This document shows positions 21,039 through 32,621 of a stretch of DNA of 35,340 nt, one piece after another (within the stretch, counting starts at the first letter, position 1; every line of letters begins with the position of its first letter). The notes below the pieces were generated by a model. That model saw nothing but the letters and a program-made list of their open reading frames with translations, was not told the DNA's origin and did not search any database. This stretch comes from Cylindrobasidium torrendii FP15055 ss-10. Lineage: Eukaryota; Basidiomycota; Agaricomycetes; Agaricales; Physalacriaceae. Made by a program: the position numbers and the translations under genes. The stretch covers positions 1 to 35,340 of the forward strand of contig KN880674.1 of the NCBI GenBank assembly GCA_000934385.1, written 5' to 3'.

Positions 21039-21704
21039 CTTACTTTCTTCTAATTATATGATATAATTTCGGTCTCTACCTTGGTTGTGTGTATACAAAG
21101 TTTGTGAAGTAGTGTGAATGGTGTTGAAGTGATTGATGGGATGTACTACACTTACCATAAGAGGCAGTGTGACAGTGTGGCCAACAGATAGGTAAGGTCT
21201 GGGAAAATCTTAGGTTGCTTTACAGTGGTTTGAGTGTTCAAAGAGCCTCTGTGCTAGTCATTATAGGTAGCTCTTCTTCAAACTAACTTATAGTACATAT
21301 GCTGACCTGTGGTATCCTATTAAAAAAGGTCAAGGTGGTCCTATCTTGGGACCGCCTATAGGTTTTGGTGATGCCTTGTGTTACCCTATGAGAACAAAAA
21401 AAGTTGGGGTGTCTCTATGTCACCCTGGAGGCCCCCATGGGCCTTGGGAACCCCTAGGATGCTCTGGGGGCCATGGGAGCCCTGTGAGCTTTGGGTGAAC
21501 CTGGGTTTGGCCTACTCTGATTGCTTACCCCAGGGTGCCCCATGTAGGCCTGGGATGCCCCACATCTCTTAGCCATTTCCTGATGATCGCTCTGCTAACT
21601 CTTTCGACTTCATGAAACCTTTCCTTCGTTTCATACCTACCCGACCATCCTTCACGAAGGATATACAGTAATAAAATACAAAACACACCTCGAAATGTTT
21701 TTCA
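21039..21704. other. Plavaka 3' flank with G/C-skewed block
   Basis: No gene is visible. The first 300 bases are AT-rich. From about 21390 to 21570 is an odd stretch of GGCC/CCATGG/CCTAGG-rich words, internally repetitive and partly self-complementary (GGCCCCCATGGGCC near 21430, GGGGGCCATGGG near 21465). It may belong to the element's terminal region. Confidence 0.45.
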
Positions 21705-21776
21705 TTCGGATACGGGGAATTGAACCCCGGGCTATCGCGTGAGAGGCGATAATGTTAGCCACTACACCATATCCGA
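21705..21776 (-). tRNA. tRNA-Glu (anticodon CUC)
   Basis: On the minus strand a 72-nt cloverleaf folds fully. The acceptor stem is TCGGATA/TATCCGA plus an A discriminator. The anticodon stem ATCGC/GCGAT closes a CTCTCAC loop with anticodon CTC, and the T-arm is CGGGG-TTCAATT-CCCCG. A-box (TGGTGTAGTGG) and B-box (GGTTCAATTCC) are intact and there is no intron. T-rich DNA follows, suitable for Pol III termination. It decodes GAG. Confidence 0.95.
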
Positions 21777-22042
21777 TATTCTTCAACACGCCCATTTTCA
21801 CACTATATTTTTGTTACACTGCCTGTGTGACCTCTGCTCCGAATCAAGCTGCAAGCACATGCATCTCGTTCAGTACTTATTGATAGATAGCTACCCAAGA
21901 AACTCACTTGAACGTAGATAGCCCTCAAACTCCTCTTTGAGAATCTCACAAGTAAAATGCATTGTCAAACCTAGATCAAACCAACAGTCTATGGTAGGTA
22001 TCAAAACAACAGGCTACACAAACTTCATGCTACGACTACAGT

Positions 22043-23032
22043 TTAACGCGAAAACCACGAAATGGTAGCGGACAGCCGTCCAACAAAATCGAAGCAGAAC
22101 CCCCATGTCCCGCGCACCTTAGCGGCTCCAGTTTTGGGCCGATTACGCGATCCACCAAGCCCTCCATCCTCACCAACGAGTTTGTGCACGCATGCGCGAC
22201 TACTTCCGGTTCCAAACCGACCGCAACGACAGCGCTTTACTATCGTTCCATCTGGATACATGCTCCTCACCGATCGAATCTCATTCTCCAGAAAATCGTC
22301 AGTCTGTTCCGGTCCTGAATACTGATTCGACGCTCTTCTGCGAGACAGTGTTCGCCCAGAAGCCTCGCCGAGACTGTCGACGCGATTGCGCACGGAAGTA
22401 TAGGCCTTCGCGTACGACTTCCCACACTCGGTGAACTCTTTCTTCAGGAGGTCTTTCCGGAAGTCGGGAAAGTTGATGCAAAGCTCCTTCTGCAAAAGCA
22501 CTCATCAGGCGAATTCATTGGATGAGTGGCAGCAACGCACCACTGCAAGATCATCGTATTTTTCACCAGGTTTTACTCCACCCAGAAACGTCTTTGAGAA
22601 CCACTGAGAGATCGAGGAAGGCGCGTCTGGGTCGTTGTGAACGGGCGGCGGGCCATACACGGTGTCGTCCAGTGGCCAACCTCCAGGCATCTGGGGCAAA
22701 TCGAACGTGTCCTGTTCCTCTTGCTTGGTCTGATAGGTGTCCACGACGTTCTCGGTGAGCAAGAGGATGGCTTCGCCGGGAGTTGCTTCTGATCCAGATG
22801 TCTTCCAGTGTTGTTCGACAATTGCTGCGCGCTCGACGTCGATGATCTGCGGAAGGAGCGAGTCGCGCTCATGTCCAGTGGCATACCCTGGCTCTAAATC
22901 TGCAGACAGCGGGGTTTGGGATGGGGTGCCACTGGGATCATCGACGGAAGGGTACGTTTGGCGTGGATGAGGGACAGGGATGGGTTCCTCTTCATCGTCT
23001 GTAGTGTGGATACTGATGCTATCCATGTCCAT
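22043..23032 (-). CDS. Hypothetical 312-aa acidic/basic two-part protein
   Basis: Two exons (23032-22541 and 22489-22043) join in frame across a 51-nt intron with good GTGCGT donor and TTTTGCAG acceptor. The first ~165 residues are acidic and Pro-rich with a calm helical segment (DVERAAIVEQHWK, AILLLTENVVDTY). The second half is basic with a helical start (CINFPDFRKDLLKKEF, KAYTSVRNRVDSLGEA) and a Gly/Arg/Cys-rich tail. No signal peptide, membrane helix or known domain was recognised. The tail after about residue 250 looks low-complexity and may partly be untranslated if an intron was missed. It runs towards the tRNA. Confidence 0.6.
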
Positions 23033-24160
23033 CGTGATTCAAGTGCTCTTGATATCTGTATGGAGGTCAGTGTGTGCCCAGCGATGCATACGACTGCCGA
23101 TTGACCTGGAGACCTACCGAGAAAACGAAGAAAGGAGATGGTGGACGATGAGGAAGACACGCGGAAATCATCCGGTGAAGAGAAAAGGGCTCCTCATCCA
23201 GTCCATCACTCAAAGTTCAATGTTCTTTGTGAAGAGACGACGAGGTTCGGTACCGCCAATACATGACTCGTAATAGACGGAGGTAAAACCTTTGTGATAA
23301 GAACACATCTCAAAATGTATGTTTTTGCGCAACAAGCTGGTGCCCAAATGCGCATTGATGGTGGAAACAGTTGGCACGCTGCGAGCCATTGTCGTCCCAG
23401 TGCCCACTGGCACGCAGCAGAGGCATTCTGTGCCGAACGAGTTAGATGGTGCTTGATGTTGCCCAGTACCCATTGTATAGGGGGCGTTGTGATTCATCAT
23501 AGAGAGGCATAGCGCCATGGCGGCGCGTCGATGCTAGTGTTTTCGTGGACAATGGTGGTTGCGAGTCAAAGCGTAAAATCCGCGATCAATGATCGACGGG
23601 GCGGCCTGAAACCAGGAAGCCGTAAACGGCAAACGGCCCTGATGTCCACAGTCCAGTTTGCTTGTTGGAATACACCTCGACGAAACGAGCGGATCGATAC
23701 CAAATGCGGACCGGCAACACTCAAGCTCGACAAGTAAAGCCGTACCCGCCAAATCTCTTTTCTGAGCGTTGTCTCTGACTCGGAGTGTTCAGATCTCTCG
23801 GTCCACTCCAAAACGGGAAAACAATGGTGGTTGTTGATCAACACAGGCCGAAGCCAGGTTCGGCTCGCACTAAAATACAGTCTTGAGCGCGATGCTAAAT
23901 CACGACGTCGTTACGTGTATCTACAATTTACAGTCAAACCCGACCACGTCGCTCGAGTGGCAGACTAGGAGCTCCCTTCTTTCCAGTTCGGTGACCTTCT
24001 TCAATCGCAACACGCAGCTTTTTGGGTCCACCCTCGATTCGAAGCTTTCACGTGTGCTCTGCGATCTGATAAGTATATAAGACGGAGGCCTGGCTCAGCG
24101 TCTCTCCCACCTCCCATCGTGTACTCGCTCCCGTGAACCATTCATATTCAGAGCGACATC
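23033..24160. other. 1.1-kb shared upstream region
   Basis: Divergent promoter region between the hypothetical gene (left) and the IBR-RING2 gene (right). Short frames on both strands lack coding character. A direct 12-bp repeat ACAATGGTGGTT occurs at about 23550 and 23821. The only promoter element I can name is the TATA box at 24074-24080. Confidence 0.5.
24074..24080 (+). promoter_or_regulatory. TATA box of the IBR-RING2 gene
   Basis: TATATAA stands 81 bp before the ATG at 24161 and is followed by pyrimidine-rich DNA (CTCTCCCACCTCCC). It indicates that transcription begins close to this ATG, so the protein's missing N-terminal RING1 is probably not an annotation error. Confidence 0.6.
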
Positions 24161-25334
24161 ATGATGGCATCTGGAGTCGGAATCGAAAATGTACCGCTGT
24201 TATCCCTTCACAGAGAGCATCTAGCGCTGGAGGCATGCCCCCGCTGCTCCTCCAAAGCCGTTGTAGATGTCCGAACACAGTTTCTTCAATGTGTAGGCAC
24301 GGACTGTGGGATTGTGTCGTACCGAGATTGCAAAAGGACGGTGGTGAGTCGACACTATTTGAGGTGCTTGGCGTTTATTTTACGCAGGCGTATTCTCCCT
24401 GCCCATGTCAAGGTTGGCGCCTCACCCTTGCCGTTCTGTGGCATGAATAACCCTGGTCTTTTCCGAGTCAGAAGAAGCCGAGAAGGCTCTTATGCGTCAG
24501 CATGCAATCGAGGAGGCGAAGAGTAAGCAATGCCTTGATCTGTCGAATGCTATCGCCGTTTCCTGATTTCGATTTTTCAGCTGCCGCCTTTGTGCGCCAT
24601 TGCCCGGGCTGCAGCCGAGGTGATGTTTTCATCGTCCTGTCGAGTCCGAGCTAACCAATGCATCTTTCAGCGTTCATCAAAGAGGGAGGCGTATGTTCTC
24701 CGTTGAATTCTATCGATTGGCGTGCTCATCGAGGCTAGTGCAACAAGATGACCTGTATCCACTGCATGACTATCTCATGTTATGTTTGCCGCCAGGAGCT
24801 TGTGGGGAATGAGAAGTTCAGCCACTTTGATGTGCGCTCTCATCTCTCGACTCAACATCCTGCTGATGGTTATGGTTTCGGCAGCCCTACAGCGGCTCGT
24901 CTGAAGAAACGTGCTCGATGGGAGACGACCCAGATGATCTCGAAAGGCGACGTGCGCACGAGGTCGCGATATTGTTGGATGCGGTCGAACATCCTGTCTT
25001 GGATTCAGACCCGGAAGTTGACCTTTGCGACGCTCGCACAGATGTGGATGCGGCAAGACGTCCTGCGTTACATGCGCTCGCAGATGCCAGTGAGTCGATT
25101 GCGCGCGCCATAATGATGCGAGTGCCATCATGGGGGACGGTAAAGACTGCACTCCGATGGATGTTCTCGGGTGTTCTTGTTTCCTTCGCAGCTGCCCTTT
25201 TGCTGATCGCGCATCATGTTGTTTTGACCTCTACAGAGGTACTTTTTTGGTCTCTCATTTTGCCAGTTTTCCTGCCGCACCCCGAGCTGCAGAAGGATGG
25301 TACATTCCTTCCCGGATCGTGGGAAAGCCTATGA
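24161..25334 (+). CDS. IBR-RING2 protein, RNF216-like, lacking RING1
   Basis: Seven exons (24161-24343, 24388-24412, 24472-24522, 24581-24619, 24671-24690, 24739-24831, 24885-25334) give 286 aa. Residues 24-60 form an IBR zinc domain (CPRC...CVGTDC...CKR). A helix EEAEKALMRQHAIEEAK precedes RING2 at 94-123 (HCPGCSRAFIKEGGCNKMTC...C-x2-C). Within it C107 occupies the position of the catalytic cysteine of RBR ubiquitin ligases, and the GCNKMTC and FSHFD signatures match the RNF216/TRIAD3 branch. Two hydrophobic segments (about 233-250 and 256-268) probably anchor it in a membrane. RING1, which recruits the E2 in RBR enzymes, is absent and I see none upstream. It may be a truncated, partner-dependent or inactive ligase. 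Confidence 0.8.
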
Positions 25335-25414
25335 ATTGATTTTGACAAAATACGACACCTATTGCAATACATGTCGATGTAATATATACGGCCGTAGCGC
25401 CTTGCTATCCAGGA

Positions 25415-26826
25415 CTATAGTGACCACACGTCTTGTGTACGCGCCTGACTTGAGCCATCCGGCGGCAGCAAGCCTGCCTTCGAAATCTGATCCCTGACAT
25501 TCCCCGCTATCCTCCACATCCTGGCGCGATTCTTCATATGCGGGCTTAGTCTACACTCGCGCGCATATGCGCACCAAGCTTCAGACTGACCTTTCCATAT
25601 CCTGTCCCATTCGTCAAACTCTTCGAGTCCACGAGCATAATCCCTTGTGCCTATGGGAAAGAGATATGGATGATGCAGCTCAATGATGCGTTTGGAAATC
25701 CTATCAATGTGGGGAAGGATAAAGGTGCGTGTGGCGCGGTCGAGAACAGCAAGTGCGGCTACGTCCTGCACATTGTCGATAAAATTCTCGCACAGGTACC
25801 ACAGTAAGTCGAATGTCAGCTTCGAGAGTACGCTGGGACCGGAGCCTGGATTGAGTGAAGGGAGATAGTCCGCGGAAGGGAACCTTCAAATTTGTTTCCG
25901 TCTGTTTAGTAGGTCATTAACGCTAACTTGAAAGAAATCACCGACCTATCGACTCTCGAGTGATAGTATAACCTCCCCCGGCCCATTTTTGCCTCCTGCA
26001 CAATCTCGTCTGGGGTGATATCTGTCCGCGACAGAAGTCTGAGCCAGAATAGCTCTACGTCCTCGTCCTCATTCTTGTCTGCGACGTTCAGCCAGAATGC
26101 ATCCTGCGCCATAAGTCCACACTGCTCCCAGTCGAGACTGTCGCGCCGGAAAAGTACGCGATATAGCATGTGCATTCCAATCTCAGGGAAGCGGCCCATA
26201 AGAACGCGAAAGGCGTCCAGACGAACATACATCTTGTTGGAAATGAGATTCACGTTCGTGTAGTCCACTCCATCTTCGAAATGCTGCTGGAAATAGTCCT
26301 GGTCGTTGTACAGTTTGGTGAGCTTCCCGACAAATTTCTTCTCGTCGCAGTGAAGAGCACGAAAACCGGAATAGTATGGCATATCAGAGATGGTGAAGTT
26401 GACGAAGGCGCCGATGGACCCTGGCTCTGGTTCTAACAGAGCTGCAAGACGTTGTTCTACGTTTGTACTTACAGAAAGCGCAGAGACAACTCACCAGGGG
26501 TGTCATGGTCGTCGTCCGCTTCATAGCACCCATCCTCGTCGATCGGGGTAATGAGGACAAGGTCCAACGACGCCTCAACATCATCGTCTGGAATAATAAA
26601 CTTCTCCAAAATCTCTACAGGGGGCTTCACAATCCGCTCTCTGTCCGGCTGCGTGTCTGGATTGTCCTCTAGCCAGTACTTGTATGCGTCTTCAATAGCA
26701 CGCGGGTAGACGTCGTTGGTTTCAAAGTAGCAGCCACCGGTCAGCTACACGTCGCACAGTGGTCAGTTGTCAATGCTATTCATGAGTTGGCACGCGCACC
26801 CCACAGAAGGAATCAGCGCCGCCCAT
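25415..26826 (-). CDS. Hypothetical 413-aa protein with F-box-like segment
   Basis: Four exons (26826-26800, 26744-26495, 26441-25946, 25883-25415) join in frame. The N-terminal part is acidic (FIIPDDDVEASLDLVLITP); 130-270 is aromatic-rich and globular. The segment KLTFDLLWYLCENFIDNVQD followed by VAALAVLDRATRTF resembles an F-box helix set, a weak call. The last 100 residues are rich in Arg, Trp and Tyr. The frame stays open for 33 codons upstream of the ATG without another ATG and reads like protein (RLVAKFTTRVAVSF, then APTIIIGNSGLLSAM), so the true start, or a lost first exon, lies to the right of 26826. The gene is convergent with the IBR-RING2 gene, 80 bp apart. Confidence 0.6.
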
Positions 26827-27214
26827 AGCTGACAACAGTCCGCTGTTGCCGATGATGATGGTAGGAGCTAAGAAAGACACGGCAACCCTAGTCGTAAATT
26901 TAGCGACGAGCCTTGTTGGGCCCGATGGGTGTATCTCAGAGCACTATTACATCTCGACTTATAGATTGTACTTGAGCGTCTACTACTAGTACTGATTGAC
27001 CCATTCGAACTATGTTATTGCTTAGACCGTGTGAAACACTTCTTGACCTTCTACTAAGTGCCTAGATAGAGCGAGCACTTGGGTAAGTAAGCTAAATAGT
27101 TTCATGCAACTCGAAGGTAGACGCAATCCTTTGAATATGCAATAGGGTGGTTCGATGATCAAATGTGCGATATAATGTTACAAAACGACAGGAGCTCTAA
27201 TCAATCTCCCCTCG
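26827..27214. other. Upstream of hypothetical gene, AT-rich
   Basis: The first ~100 bases may be missed coding sequence of the gene on the left. From about 26940 to 27200 the DNA is AT-rich without frames or motifs and also forms the 3' flank of the aldehyde dehydrogenase gene. Confidence 0.45.
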
Positions 27215-29321
27215 CTATCTCGACAGCACCTTGGTCTTTTGCGCTGCCACCCCTCCAGCAACAAACAATGCGACAATAATTGGAACCCATGTCGACGCTC
27301 CGTAGCTTGAGCTAGACTTCGTCGGGGGACCCTTCGGACGCTTGGGAAGAGCGGGCGCCATGTGCTTCATCAGGAAGGTGCGTCCAAGGTATGGTGGGAA
27401 TCGGAAGCTCAGGACGCTATCCAGTCTGCTATATGTTAGACTAAGTGCGTGTGCAAAGAGGAGAGGCGTACAGGGGATGAACGTTCATGGAAGCGCGGTC
27501 ATGGGTAAAGACATCGAAGCCGTATTTCCCGTTGTGGTATCCACCGCCTGAACAATCGCATGAGTACATTTCGATGTATCGTGGGATAGAGAAAGAGCCC
27601 ACTTCCGCTGGGACCAACACCACCAAAGGGCAGACCCTCGGCGATGGCCTGGAGAACAACATCGTTGAATAAGATGGACCCGGACTGTGTCTCGCGGCGA
27701 ACTGGACTTGGGTCAGGCGGTGTACACTCGAGTGCGGTGGCATGAGGAACGTACTCTTGTCCTGGAACCTCTTGTCGCTGGAAAAGACGTAGACCGCGAG
27801 TGGAACATCATTGCTTCGGACGTGTGCGAGGCCCTCTTCTAGGTCATCGACCGGAATGAGGGGAAGAACTGGCCCAAAGATCTCTCTAAAAGATGTGTGA
27901 GACTTGGTATTGTGTAGAACGTGGTCAGGATGCATACTGGGACATCAGAGCGTCGGTCCATGTGCAGTTCTTGACGATGGTAGGTGCAATCCCTCGGATA
28001 GACTCTTTGAACTCGCCTCCGACGACAATCTCACCCTCAGTTTTCTCGACGAGGCCGCGCAGACGGTTGTACGCGTTTGCGTTAATCATCCGAGACATAG
28101 CCCTGTGCGCAAACGGTCCCTCGGGGAAGAATTCGTCGTACCTAAGAATTCATCAAAACCCAGCTGACGAAACGGAAACCGATGAACGTACGCTTTCTTC
28201 AAAGCTTCGACCAGTGTATCTTGGAAGTATCGCGGGACTATGACATAGTCGGGGGCGATGCAAATTTGCCCACTGTTATGCGTCTTTCCGAACAGGATGC
28301 GTCTTGCGGTACTTGGGAGATCGCACGACTTTGGGTCAATGATGACAGGGCTCTTGCCTTGTGGAAGGTGAGCAACATTAATGGTGTGCTCGCAAAATGA
28401 TACCGACCACCGAGCTCAAGAGTCACTGGGGTCAAAGTCTTCGCGACGGCGCCTGCTACAATCCTCCCGACAGGTCCGCTGCCAGTGAACATGACTTTGT
28501 GCGGATTAGCCTGGGTTCGACAGGCGTATAACGAAGTACATACCATGCCCATACGGCAGTTCAAGAAGCTGAGGAGATTCCATGAGCAAGATACATGGTG
28601 TAACGACAGTGGCAGCGCTACCTTGGTGGTCTCGGGAATGCTGCCGTTGACGACGTGAATGACATGGCGGTCGACATACTTGGGAAGCAGCTCTGACAGA
28701 AGTGCGGATGTTGCAGGCGTCATTTCAGAGGGCTTGTATACGACGGTGTTGCCGGCGGCAATGGCAGAAATCTAGACTTTGTTGATACATGCGGGAAAAG
28801 ATACAACAAGAGACTGACGACGGGGTTCAGGCCGGTCATAAGAGGGAAGTTGAAGGCGCCGATGACTAGAACAACGCCCTTACCCTCCTTGTAGACGATT
28901 CGCTGGGTCGCGCCCCAGGCGGAGCTGAATGCGGGCTTAACCGGCTTCGACCAATTCGCGACATTTTCATAGGCTATCACAGCCTCATCGATTGTCGGGT
29001 TGATCTCCACACTGCGGGGAAGTGGTGTAAGGCGGGGCAATGGACAGCCAAAGTCTCGACGTACAATTCGGACTCGAGGGGAGGTCGGCCTAGATCCTTC
29101 TCTAGAGCGAGCTCGATGGCGTTGAAATTGTCCTTGACCAGGTACCCTAGCTGCGCCAGAACGTACTTGCGGTACTCAATGTCTTGAAGCTTGCCTGACT
29201 TGAACGTTGCCTCGAGGTCGGCGTGAATCTTTGCAGAAAGTAAGCGTCCGTCGACAGTCGAGAAATTCGACAAGCTGACCTTCTCGATTTCGTGCAGAGG
29301 GGTGTAAACGAGGGGAGACAT
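27215..29321 (-). CDS. Fatty-aldehyde-type dehydrogenase (ALDH3-like), membrane-anchored
   Basis: Eleven exons (29321-29065, 29011-28819, 28771-28622, 28568-28544, 28494-28408, 28357-28192, 28141-27938, 27885-27755, 27701-27603, 27547-27472, 27425-27215) give 532 aa in frame, with introns of 46-55 nt. It oxidises aldehydes to acids with NAD(P)+. The pattern GAFNFPL holds the active-site Asn, E235 lies in TLELGG, and C270 in NSGQIC is the nucleophile, 35 residues after the Glu as in the family. Cofactor motif FTGSGPVG, and EIFGPVLPL, NDVVLQAI and LPFGGVGPSGSG are all present. The C-terminal helix 509-524 (VPIIVALFVAGGVA) is a tail anchor typical of microsomal or peroxisomal fatty aldehyde dehydrogenases. 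Nearest functional class: ALDH3/HFD1-like. Very long-chain aldehydes as substrate are inference. A TATAAG lies 40 bp before the ATG. Confidence 0.94.
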
Positions 29322-31326
29322 GATGGATAGAGAAAAAGAAGGGTAAGCGGACCTCGTATTCTTATAGGCCGCCGTAGCCTGCCGCGGAGTCATTCTTCGT
29401 TTTGGTCATTGACACTCCCGCGCGGGGTTCCGACCTCTCTTCCCAGAGCGGACACGAGCAGACATATAGATTCCACGCCCGTCCACATGAGTACCTTGAA
29501 AACATTTCCCCAGAGTCCATCTGGCTCTGAGCTTTGTGCGTACTTGGGGACGCTAGCGGCAACCAAAAACCAGCGCACCCACGGGCTCGTAACAACCATT
29601 CTTCCAGCTAGCCTTACGTGCGCTCCGATTCGACGACTTACTCTTGCCAAGCAAGGTGTGAACGGTTATGCCGACTTACCAGGTGATGCGAAAACCCCAC
29701 ATCGACTTGCGATGTTCTTCATTGTACATTTTTGCAAATGTGGGGAAATTATTTCAAATGTAGCACTGCGTGCGGCCATGGCTGTGCGGACCTTAGTGGT
29801 GTATAGTCCGTGTAATTTGTAGGATTTGTCAACGGATTGCTGAGGAGAAGGTGACGGTCGTTGTTTGAGGATGAATCAGGAATTAGTCTTGCGTCATCAA
29901 GACACGTGACTCAAACTTGGCATATATCCTGCGTCGAATTCTCGTTCAAAAAAGCACGATCAGCTTAAAGTATATCTTGATTCTGTGCATGCAGACCGCA
30001 TTTAGCAGCTCGAAGATTAAAATCACACTTATAATCCCAAAATTGATGTGCGGGACCACTCACTCGGTGTTGCTGACCCTAGCTTCCCCTTCGAGATAGG
30101 CTCATTGTTGAACGAAACGGCAGGGATCATGCCGAACACGAGGTCATTTCCACAAGTGCCTACCCCGCGCCCCGCATCTTCCACGCCTCATCCCGACGGT
30201 CCGGCACGGTCCTTCAGCCAGGGCGTCTCAAGGTTCCTCTCTTGTTTCTGTCAGGTTTCTGTGTAGAAGAACTCTATTTCGGCGAGCACCGAAGTTGCTA
30301 CGTGACGGTGCAGGCCCCTTTTGGAGTTCGCTTGAAGTTGTAAACACTGTAATTCACTTCGCCTTTATTCATCTACTAGTCTACTCCCCGAGTCCCACTC
30401 GGGCCTCAGTAGCCCGCTAAGAGGCTTTGTCAATACGGTCGATCATGAGAAACTTAAATCTTGCTTAAATCCATCCCAACTTGTTTGTGGCAGCGCTCGT
30501 CGTTTCCCAACGCACACTCACCTACTTTACAATATGCAGACCAATAAAATGCTATGCGAAGTCCGGATGGTTCGCTAAATACTTGCCACTTTTGAAAGTC
30601 TAAAGCGAGAGAGGTTCCATTTCCCGACGGTCTCAGTGCATATACAAGTCATGTAACTGGTCCTACCTTAACGTATTTGGTACAAAAACGCCTGTCAATA
30701 AAGCGCGAGTCATATGTCTGCAACAGTGGTTGCACAAGACTGAAAATTGGGATACGACATCGAGTTCGAGAAGGGACAGGACCTCACAGAATACCTTTTT
30801 GTGAACGATCAATCCGGGTATGCTTGCAGCCGCAATTGAATTTACAGCCAAAAGAATTATCGACGTCTGTGAGGACGTAGGGGAGGCATTGGACTCGCCG
30901 ACGTTCTTTGGAGGTCGAGGAGCTATGCACGCAGAACGGACGAGCTAATTTGCCTCACCGGATATCTAATGAGACCTATAATTGACTGTGAGCCATCCTT
31001 AAGCTCGAGGAGTCGGGAGGTGAATAAGGCAGTAGCATTGAAAATTCTGCAATGCATTCCATGTTCTCAATTTCGTTCCCAACATGGTGGCTGTAGTGGT
31101 CACGGCTCAAACCCATCAAAAAAAAGAAGCGGAGAATTCAGAGACTGGAGTTCTACTCTCCACTACTGGCGGTCAATCGAGGAAGAGAGAGATGAACTGT
31201 ATACGCCACAAATTGATCGTGCGTCATAGTTTGGCTGCGCCGTCGGCATCGGAGGCCTACGTGCAAACAAATTTTCTGTCGGGAGTTGTCCAGTTTACAC
31301 TCATCCACCTACTCCGACCGCCAAAA
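29322..31326. other. 2.0-kb intergenic region, no gene
   Basis: Divergent upstream region between the aldehyde dehydrogenase and MAM33 genes. Open frames on the plus strand at 29409-29822 and 30048-30266 lack splice continuity and family resemblance. I see no RNA gene, repeat array or transposon remnant. Confidence 0.55.
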
Positions 31327-32299
31327 ATGTCCGCCATCCGTGCTCTCCGCCAGGCCTCTACACTTTCTGCACGCGCCATGTCTGCGCGCGCCGTGCCGCA
31401 AGTAGCAAAGCACGCCGTCCGCGCTTTCTCTGTGACGGCGCGTGCATTCGGCCAGGGAACCAGTACGTGTTTTCGCGACGCGTCGTGCCCTGTTCCGCTA
31501 CTGACCTTCTTGCTAGCTGATGTTGCGCTCGCCACGAAGCTCCAGGAAGAGCTGAGCTACGAGATTGAGGGTGTTACGCCCAAGGAGACACCAGAGTTCA
31601 TCAAGGAGTTCCAGTCGCATGGTGTTTGGACCGTGCGTGCCCGTCGCGTTCTCTCTTTCCTCTCTGAACTGACCGTTTCCAAAAGATTGAGGACCCCAAG
31701 TTTTCCGACGAGGTCGTGTTCTCGCGCCAGTTTGGCAACGAGACGTACGTGGTTGTCTTGCCCATTTACTCTCTCTTACGCGTTGTCTAGCATCCGTCTC
31801 ACCTTCTCTGTCCTTTCCCTCCGCAACGAGCCTGAGCCCGAGTACGACGAGGAGGGCAATCCCGTCCAGGAAGACGGAGAGACCGAGACCATGGTCTCTG
31901 TCCCCATCCGGATTTCCATGAACATGACCAAGGGTGCAGGCACTGGCGCGCTTTCCATCGACCTTGTCTGCCAAGAAGGCTCCTTCGTCGTTGAAAACGT
32001 CGCATACTACACTGATGCCAAGGTCGGCACGGAGCTCTCCGCCGAAGCCAACTTCAAGCGCAGCGGTATCTATCTTGGACCCCAAGTGAGTCTATGCCCT
32101 GCAGATATCCATTCATTATACTGACCACTGGTAGTTCGACGCATTGGATATTGGCTTGCAGGAGGAGTTCGAGCGCTGGTTGCAAGAGCGCGGCGTCAAC
32201 GAGACTCTGGCTGCATTCATTCCCGACTACGCTGAGTACAAGGAGCAGGAGGAGTACACTCGTTGGTTGAGGGGGGTCAAGTCTTTTGTTGAGGCTTGA
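31327..32299 (+). CDS. MAM33: MAM33/p32 mitochondrial matrix acidic protein
   Basis: Five exons (31327-31462, 31517-31632, 31686-31744, 31791-32085, 32135-32299) give 256 aa. The first ~45 residues are Arg/Ala/Ser-rich without acidic residues, a mitochondrial presequence. The mature part has the p32/gC1qBP/MAM33 layout: an N-terminal helix (ATKLQEELSYE), a beta-sheet core with an acidic loop (EPEPEYDEEGNPVQEDGETE), and the C-terminal block LDIGLQEEFERWLQERG followed by IPDYAEYKEQEEYTRWL. This family forms a negatively charged ring-shaped trimer in the matrix that supports mitochondrial translation and respiration. The ATG at 31327 is chosen because it opens the presequence; the frame extends further upstream (to 31084) but that part is low-quality leader. 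Length and motifs match family norms. Confidence 0.92.
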
Positions 32300-32621
32300 A
32301 TGGATGTTAATGACTGTTACGGCGACACCTACTGTACTTACACCTTCTAATGACGCATAACACACTTCATCGTAACTGTCCGTTTGGCCACTGCAGCCTT
32401 GAACCTGCTTCGAGCCCAAGTAAGATAGACGTCAGACGCAACAGGCCACATCACGTGCCAAGTGACCCTCCGTGACCGCCTGTGACGATCCGTGACCCAC
32501 ACACACTTGAGTTCGCAGAACGCTTGCGTAGGGTTGCGCATTGCGCAAGAATTATACAATATTATACATGGTAACACTAGCGTACATTGCGAACAAAAGA
32601 CAAAAAAAATCTCCAAGCTTT
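32300..32621. other. Short convergent intergenic region
   Basis: 3' flank of MAM33 and of the DDE transposase. It contains GTGAC-rich direct repeats (GTGACCCTCCGTGACC near 32461, CCTGTGACGATCCGTGACCC near 32478). The inverted 9-mer GCGCAAGAA at 32543 has a partner at 35011-35019, beyond the transposase. Confidence 0.45.

Noticed and set aside
29409..29822. 137-aa plus-strand frame upstream of the aldehyde dehydrogenase
   Set aside because: No recognisable motif, no promoter or splice support, and composition like its intergenic surroundings.
31084..32124. Longer MAM33 start at 31084 and read-through of its introns
   Set aside because: The upstream part is not presequence-like, and unspliced reading inserts non-family sequence; the five-exon model restores every family block.
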